In this document: one piece after another, positions 6,530 through 9,639 of the stretch
Numbering within the stretch: the stretch's first letter is position 1
How the letters are laid out: the number at the start of each line of letters is the position of its first letter
NCBI GenBank assembly: GCA_002440125.1
Contig: DJRQ01000010.1
Location: 1 to 9,639, forward strand
DNA length: 9,639 bases
Direction of reading: 5' to 3'
Source of the DNA: Caryophanales bacterium UBA6356
Lineage (GTDB): Bacteria > Bacillota_I > Bacilli_A > RFN20 > CAG-826
The notes under the pieces: generated by a model
What the model was told of the DNA's origin: nothing
The model's database searches: none
What the model saw: only the letters and a program-made list of their open reading frames with translations
Translations under genes and position numbers: made by a program

Positions 6530-6978
6530 TGGCGGCAACAATTCGAAAAATCGAAAAAGAGGAAGCAAAAGCCGTCTTTTCTTTAGAGAAAGAGTGCTTT
6601 TCCTCGCCTTGGCCGCTTGCTGAGATAGAGTATGAGCTTTGCGAAAATCCTTGTTCCATTCTCTTAGGCGTGTATGACGAAGGAAAGCTTGTGGGTTATC
6701 TGGATTTCATGATTACGTTTGATAGTGCGACTATTAACCGAATTTGCGTCTCCAAAAGGGAGCAAAGAAAAGGTTTTGCTTCTCTCCTTCTAAAGAAAAT
6801 GGAGGAGATATGCAAAAGCCAAGAAGAACGGGTTGAGTTTATCACTCTTGAAGTGCGTAAAGGCAACTTCGCGGCCATCGCTCTTTATAAGAAAGAGGGT
6901 TATGACGAAATCACGGTGAAGAAGATGTATTACGATGATGGCGAAGACGCCATTTACATGATGAGGAGTTTGTTATGA
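6529..6978 (+). CDS. rimI: Ribosomal protein S18 alanine N-acetyltransferase RimI (GNAT)
   Basis: This 149-residue GNAT acetyltransferase is expected to acetylate the N-terminal alanine of ribosomal protein S18 using acetyl-CoA. Visible are the FSSPWPLAEIEYEL segment typical of RimI (24-37), acetyl-CoA motif A around ICVSKREQRKGFASLLL (72-88), the LEVRKGNFAAIALYKKEGY block (107-125) with the conserved Glu and Tyr, and the ending MYYDDGEDAIYM (133-144). I chose the ATG at 6529, in a TAATG overlap with the tsaB stop, because AAGGAT (6515-6520) lies 8 nt upstream; an in-frame TTG at 6523 is less likely. Placement between tsaB and tsaD is the classical Bacilli arrangement. Whether S18 is the only target in this organism cannot be told from sequence. 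Confidence 0.9.
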   Translation: MAATIRKIEKEEAKAVFSLEKECFSSPWPLAEIEYELCENPCSILLGVYDEGKLVGYLDFMITFDSATINRICVSKREQRKGFASLLLKKMEEICKSQEERVEFITLEVRKGNFAAIALYKKEGYDEITVKKMYYDDGEDAIYMMRSLL

Positions 6979-7988
6979 GTCGAATCTTAGCGATTGAAAG
7001 CAGTTGCGATGAAACTGCCGTTGCCATTTTGGATGGCGAGGAACTTTTGGCCAATGTCGTTTCAAGCCAAGTGGCGGTACATGCCAAATATGGGGGTGTT
7101 ATGCCAGAAGTCGCTTCCAGGCTTCATACCGAAAACATCGACGTGTGCTTAAAAGAAGCGATAGAGACATCGGGCCTTCGATTTGAGGATATGGACGCTT
7201 TCGCGGTAACGAGAGGACCGGGCCTTATCGGTTGTCTTCATATCGGTCTCCAAGCAGCCAAAACTCTTGCCTTCCTTTATAACAAACCCCTTATCCCCGT
7301 TCATCATTTAGCCGGGCACATTTATGCCAATGCCTATGTGGGTGAATTCAAGTATCCCCTTTTGTGCGTTGTTGTGAGTGGCGGCAATACCGAGCTTGTC
7401 CTTATGAAGAGGCCGATGGATTTTGAGATTGTCGGCGAAACCAAAGACGATGCCGTCGGTGAATGCTATGACAAAGTTGCCCGCGTCTTAGGCATGCCTT
7501 ATCCAGGTGGGCTCCCGATGGATTTGGCCGCCAAGAAAGGGAAACACACATATCATTTGCCAGTGCCTCTTTCCAAGGAAGAGAGCCTCGACTTCTCTTA
7601 TTCCGGTCTTAAGACAAGCGTCATCAATTTGGTGAATTCCCTCCATATGAAAGGGGAGGAAGTGAATGTGAATGACATGGCGAAGTCTTTTCAAGACGTT
7701 GCTATCGGCATGATAGTCGATAAAGCCATGACGGCGGCAACCCGTTATAACGTCAAACAAGTTGTCTTAGCTGGTGGGGTGAGCGCGAATAGCTATCTTC
7801 GCGAACAAATGAAAAATCACCTTGAAGGAACGGCGATCGATCTTATCATTCCTCCTTTGTGGTGTACGACGGACAATGCGGCCATGATTGCGAAAGTGGC
7901 AAGCTACCTTTATGAAGAAAAAGTCTTTGCTCCTTTAACGCTTGGCGTTGATCCCAATTGGCGTATATCGGATTATCGGAAGTTCTAA
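6975..7988 (+). CDS. tsaD: tRNA threonylcarbamoyltransferase TsaD
   Basis: This 337-residue catalytic subunit transfers the threonylcarbamoyl group from threonylcarbamoyl-AMP (made by TsaC/Sua5, not in this window) to A37 of ANN-decoding tRNAs. Motifs are intact: ESSCDETAVAI (8-18), GVMPEVASR (41-49), the metal-binding HHLAGH (110-115, H111 and H115), SGGNTE (135-140), DDAVGECYDKVAR (158-170), GGVSAN (267-272) and TTDNAAMIA (288-296) with the third metal ligand D290. Length is normal. AGGAG (6964-6968) lies 6 nt upstream of the ATG, which overlaps the rimI stop as ATGA. It is the last gene of the t6A operon. Two weak hairpins follow in the 159-bp gap before asnS, so partial read-through into asnS is possible. 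Confidence 0.96.
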   Translation: MSRILAIESSCDETAVAILDGEELLANVVSSQVAVHAKYGGVMPEVASRLHTENIDVCLKEAIETSGLRFEDMDAFAVTRGPGLIGCLHIGLQAAKTLAFLYNKPLIPVHHLAGHIYANAYVGEFKYPLLCVVVSGGNTELVLMKRPMDFEIVGETKDDAVGECYDKVARVLGMPYPGGLPMDLAAKKGKHTYHLPVPLSKEESLDFSYSGLKTSVINLVNSLHMKGEEVNVNDMAKSFQDVAIGMIVDKAMTAATRYNVKQVVLAGGVSANSYLREQMKNHLEGTAIDLIIPPLWCTTDNAAMIAKVASYLYEEKVFAPLTLGVDPNWRISDYRKF

Positions 7989-7997
7989 AAAACAAAA

Positions 7998-8028
7998 ATC
8001 ACTGCAAAAACGAGATATTTTTTGTGAT
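7998..8028 (+). terminator. Weak hairpin after tsaD, possible terminator
   Basis: ATCAC (7998-8002) pairs with GTGAT (8024-8028), and an inner A-tract pairs with a T-tract across a 3-nt bulge. T-rich sequence (TCTTTTTCC) starts only about 8 nt after the stem. The stem is AT-rich and bulged, so termination would be inefficient at best. Confidence 0.25.
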
Positions 8029-8039
8029 GAAACGTCTTT

Positions 8040-8070
8040 TTCCTTCTCTTTTGCCACTATCAAAAAGGAA
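8040..8070 (+). terminator. Second weak hairpin before the asnS promoter
   Basis: TTCCTT (8040-8045) pairs with AAGGAA (8065-8070), and TTTG pairs with CAAA inside, with a 4-nt bulge on the left arm. A moderately T-rich stretch (GTCTTGTCTTTT) follows. It may add to termination of the t6A operon transcript, but it is not a textbook terminator. Confidence 0.25.
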
Positions 8071-8073
8071 GTC

Positions 8074-8089
8074 TTGTCTTTTAAGACAA
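8074..8089. promoter_or_regulatory. Palindrome 1 over the asnS -35 region, candidate operator
   Basis: TTGTCTT-TT-AAGACAA is an inverted repeat with perfect 7-bp arms. It covers the expected -35 position of the TATAAT at 8102. It shares the core CTTNTAAG and the outer TT...AA with a second palindrome at 8119-8134. It fits a dimeric repressor site, but no regulator is identified. Confidence 0.4.
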
Positions 8090-8107
8090 AAGGACGTGAC
8101 ATATAAT
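8081..8107 (+). promoter_or_regulatory. Promoter for asnS
   Basis: A perfect TATAAT -10 lies at 8102-8107. The -35 is poor: TTAAGA (8081-8086) at a short 15-bp spacing, or TTTTAA (8079-8084) at 17 bp. Transcription would start near 8114, giving a leader of about 34 nt. That is far too short for a T-box riboswitch, which many Bacillota use to control aminoacyl-tRNA synthetase genes. Confidence 0.5.
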
Positions 8108-8118
8108 CAAGCTTGTTC

Positions 8119-8134
8119 TTTGCTTATAAGCAAA
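8119..8134. promoter_or_regulatory. Palindrome 2 in the asnS leader, candidate operator or SD-proximal hairpin
   Basis: TTTGCTTATAAGCAAA is a perfect 16-bp palindrome that ends directly at the asnS SD (AAGGAAGG, 8135-8142). In DNA it could bind a dimeric regulator. In RNA it could form a 6-bp stem with a UAUA loop next to the SD and affect ribosome access. It resembles palindrome 1 at 11 of 16 positions. Confidence 0.45.
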
Positions 8135-8147
8135 AAGGAAGGTCCTT

Positions 8148-9527
8148 ATGGAAGAGAAAGCAATACGTTTAAGAGAACTCTTCTCTCGTCCTCTAAAAGA
8201 ATTAGAGAAGCTTCAAGGCATTTTCATTGAAGGCTGGGTTCGCACTAACAGAAATAATGGCAAATTCGGGTTTTTGCATGTTCACGATGGGACGTGTTTC
8301 AAGAACGTTCAAGTCGTTTATGATGGGAAGCTTTCGAATTACGAGGAAGTGTCTCGTTTCCGTTTAGGGACCGCTCTTCGCGTGAAGGGCGACGTCGTTT
8401 TAACGCCCAATATGCCTCAACCTTTTGAAATACACGCCAAAGAGGTGGTTCTTTTGGGCGCCGTGAGCGAGGATTACCCCCTTCAAAAGAAGAAGACGTC
8501 GCTTGAATTCCTTCGCGACGAAGCCTATTTAAGGCCTAGAACGAATACCTTCGACGCCCTTTATCGCGTTCGTAGCGTTCTTGCGATGGCCATTCACACC
8601 TTCCTTCAAGATAGGAATTTCGTCTATGTCCATACGCCTATCATTACTGCCAATGATGCCGAAGGAGCAGGGCAAGTCTTTACCGTTACTACGGATTCCA
8701 AAGACCCTATCAATGACTTCTTTGGACGTCGCGCTTCTTTGACGGTGAGTGGTCAACTTCATGTCGAAGCTTTTGCGCTTGCTTTCCGGAATGTGTATAC
8801 CTTTGGACCCACCTTCCGTGCCGAAAAGAGCAACACGCCACGCCACGCGAGCGAATTCTGGATGATTGAGCCAGAAATCGCTTTTGCGGATCTCGAAGAC
8901 GATATGAACCTCATCGAGGATCTTATTAAATATTGCATAAACTATGTGCTTGAGAAGTGCCCAGATGAGATGAATTTCTTCAATACGTGGATTGACAAGA
9001 CGGTGCTAGAAAAACTCGAGAAAGTCCGCAATAGCACTTTTAAGAGAATGGAATACACCGAAGGTATTGCCTTATTGAAGAAAGCCGTTATGGAAGGCCA
9101 TAAATTCGAGAACAACAATATCGAATGGGGAATGGATCTTCAAAGCGAGCACGAACGTTATTTGACCGAGCAAGTGGTCAAAGGGCCTGTCTTCCTTATC
9201 AATTACCCCAAAGAAATCAAAGCGTTCTATATGCGTCTTAATGACGACAATAAAACCGTTGCGGCTTGCGATTTGCTTGTGCCTGGCGAAGGCGAAATCG
9301 TCGGTGGAAGCCAACGCGAAGAACGTTATGAACTTCTTAAGGCGAAAATGGATGAAATCGGCAACACCAAAGGACTTGAATGGTATTTGAACCTCCGCAA
9401 GTATGGTGGGTGCAAACACGCTGGATTTGGGCTTGGTTTTGATCGATTCTTAATGTATATCACAGGTGTTGGCAATATTCGTGATACGGAACCTTACCCA
9501 AGAACCTCGAATGCCTTAAAATACTAG
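8148..9527 (+). CDS. asnS: Asparaginyl-tRNA synthetase
   Basis: This 459-residue class IIb enzyme charges tRNA-Asn with asparagine in the cytoplasm. It has an N-terminal OB-fold anticodon-binding domain (about 24-105), then the class II catalytic core: motif 1 around FVYVHTPIITAND (158-170), AEGAGQVF (171-178), LTVSGQLHVE (198-207), motif 2 FRAEKSNTPRHASEF (223-237) continuing to EPEIAF (241-246), and motif 3 GFGLGFDR (426-433) followed by ITGVGNIRDTEPYPRT (438-453). The SGQLHVE and AEGAG blocks favour AsnRS over AspRS. Length is normal. AAGGAAGG (8135-8142) is 5 nt from the ATG. Its tRNA (anticodon GUU) is one of those that receive t6A from the operon just upstream. The stop is 2 nt before the next gene. 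Confidence 0.95.
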   Translation: MEEKAIRLRELFSRPLKELEKLQGIFIEGWVRTNRNNGKFGFLHVHDGTCFKNVQVVYDGKLSNYEEVSRFRLGTALRVKGDVVLTPNMPQPFEIHAKEVVLLGAVSEDYPLQKKKTSLEFLRDEAYLRPRTNTFDALYRVRSVLAMAIHTFLQDRNFVYVHTPIITANDAEGAGQVFTVTTDSKDPINDFFGRRASLTVSGQLHVEAFALAFRNVYTFGPTFRAEKSNTPRHASEFWMIEPEIAFADLEDDMNLIEDLIKYCINYVLEKCPDEMNFFNTWIDKTVLEKLEKVRNSTFKRMEYTEGIALLKKAVMEGHKFENNNIEWGMDLQSEHERYLTEQVVKGPVFLINYPKEIKAFYMRLNDDNKTVAACDLLVPGEGEIVGGSQREERYELLKAKMDEIGNTKGLEWYLNLRKYGGCKHAGFGLGFDRFLMYITGVGNIRDTEPYPRTSNALKY

Positions 9528-9529
9528 TT

Positions 9530-9639
9530 ATGGAACACTTAACGACAGATCTGCCGAAGGTAGAGCCTTCTTCGCCTGAGGAAAAAGAAAGAAAGAATCG
9601 TTCCAGGAAAAGGATTTTCTGGACGATTGTGGTTATCGA
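9530..9639 (+). CDS. Start of a membrane protein, truncated by window end
   Basis: ATG at 9530, 2 nt after the asnS stop, opens a frame that stays open to the end of the window (36 full codons visible). The visible part has a hydrophilic, charged N-terminus (MEHLTTDLPKVEPSSPEEKE), then a basic patch (RKNRSRKR) and the first residues of a hydrophobic helix (IFWTIVVI). This predicts a cytoplasmic N-terminus and a signal-anchor helix. There is no SD, so translation is probably coupled to asnS. Too little is visible to name a family; a signal peptidase I-like or other single-pass protein would fit. Confidence 0.6.
   Translation, partial: MEHLTTDLPKVEPSSPEEKERKNRSRKRIFWTIVVI

Noticed and set aside
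7606..7615. GTCTTAAGAC palindrome inside tsaD, similar to the core of the asnS palindromes.
   Set aside because: It is explained by the codons for a conserved stretch (Gly-Leu-Lys-Thr) and lacks the 2-bp centre of the asnS boxes.
7989..8147. T-box riboswitch upstream of asnS.
   Set aside because: No T-box-like conserved sequence or specifier stem is seen, and the predicted leader is only about 34 nt.
8027..8230. A frame from ATG 8027 running across the asnS promoter into asnS.
   Set aside because: It has no SD, overlaps 83 bp of asnS in another frame, and spans promoter and palindromes; no family resemblance.

Overview
This window looks like a stretch of core chromosome from a member of the Bacillota, most likely of the class Bacilli. 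The gene content supports this: a ThiN-type thiamine pyrophosphokinase, an Ntdp/DUF402 nucleotide phosphatase, a YumC-type ferredoxin-NADP reductase, and the tsaE-tsaB-rimI-tsaD cluster in the same order as Bacillus subtilis ydiB-ydiC-ydiD-ydiE. Shine-Dalgarno (SD) sequences are mostly strong AGGAG types. TGA is used as a stop and Trp is TGG, so this is not a TGA=Trp mollicute. An uncultured gut or rumen Bacilli lineage (RF39/RFN20-like or Erysipelotrichia-like) is a guess from overall feel, not something the sequence proves. I see no mobile element, CRISPR array, rRNA or tRNA.

Layout. On the left, thiN (minus strand) diverges from a gene for an unrecognised two-helix membrane protein with a long acidic, disordered N-terminus (713-1936). 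That gene ends at a clear intrinsic terminator with a UUCG tetraloop. A good promoter (TTGAAA-17-TATAGT) then drives a MelB-like GPH-family sugar:cation symporter (2120-3817). Next come a possible 18-codon leader ORF and the Ntdp phosphatase gene (3965-4540). The Ntdp gene runs tail-to-tail into a minus-strand YumC-like reductase gene, and the two coding regions overlap by 38 bp.

The reductase gene and the t6A operon (tsaE, tsaB, rimI, tsaD; 5479-7988) diverge from a 58-bp gap that holds one self-complementary TATAAT core able to serve both strands. The four operon genes overlap by 1 to 8 bp and are probably translationally coupled. TsaE, TsaB and TsaD make t6A37 in tRNAs that read ANN codons. 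RimI acetylates the N-terminus of ribosomal protein S18 in the well-studied systems. Next is asnS (8148-9527), whose tRNA-Asn product is itself a t6A-containing tRNA. It has its own TATAAT promoter and no T-box leader. A membrane protein of unknown type starts 2 nt after asnS and runs off the window.

I found no obviously new multi-gene system. The most interesting signals are small and non-coding: two related 16-bp palindromes bracketing the asnS -10 element, a leader ORF abutting the Ntdp start codon, TATA-centred palindromes at three promoters, and a YumC-like reductase that lacks the usual C-terminal cap over the flavin.
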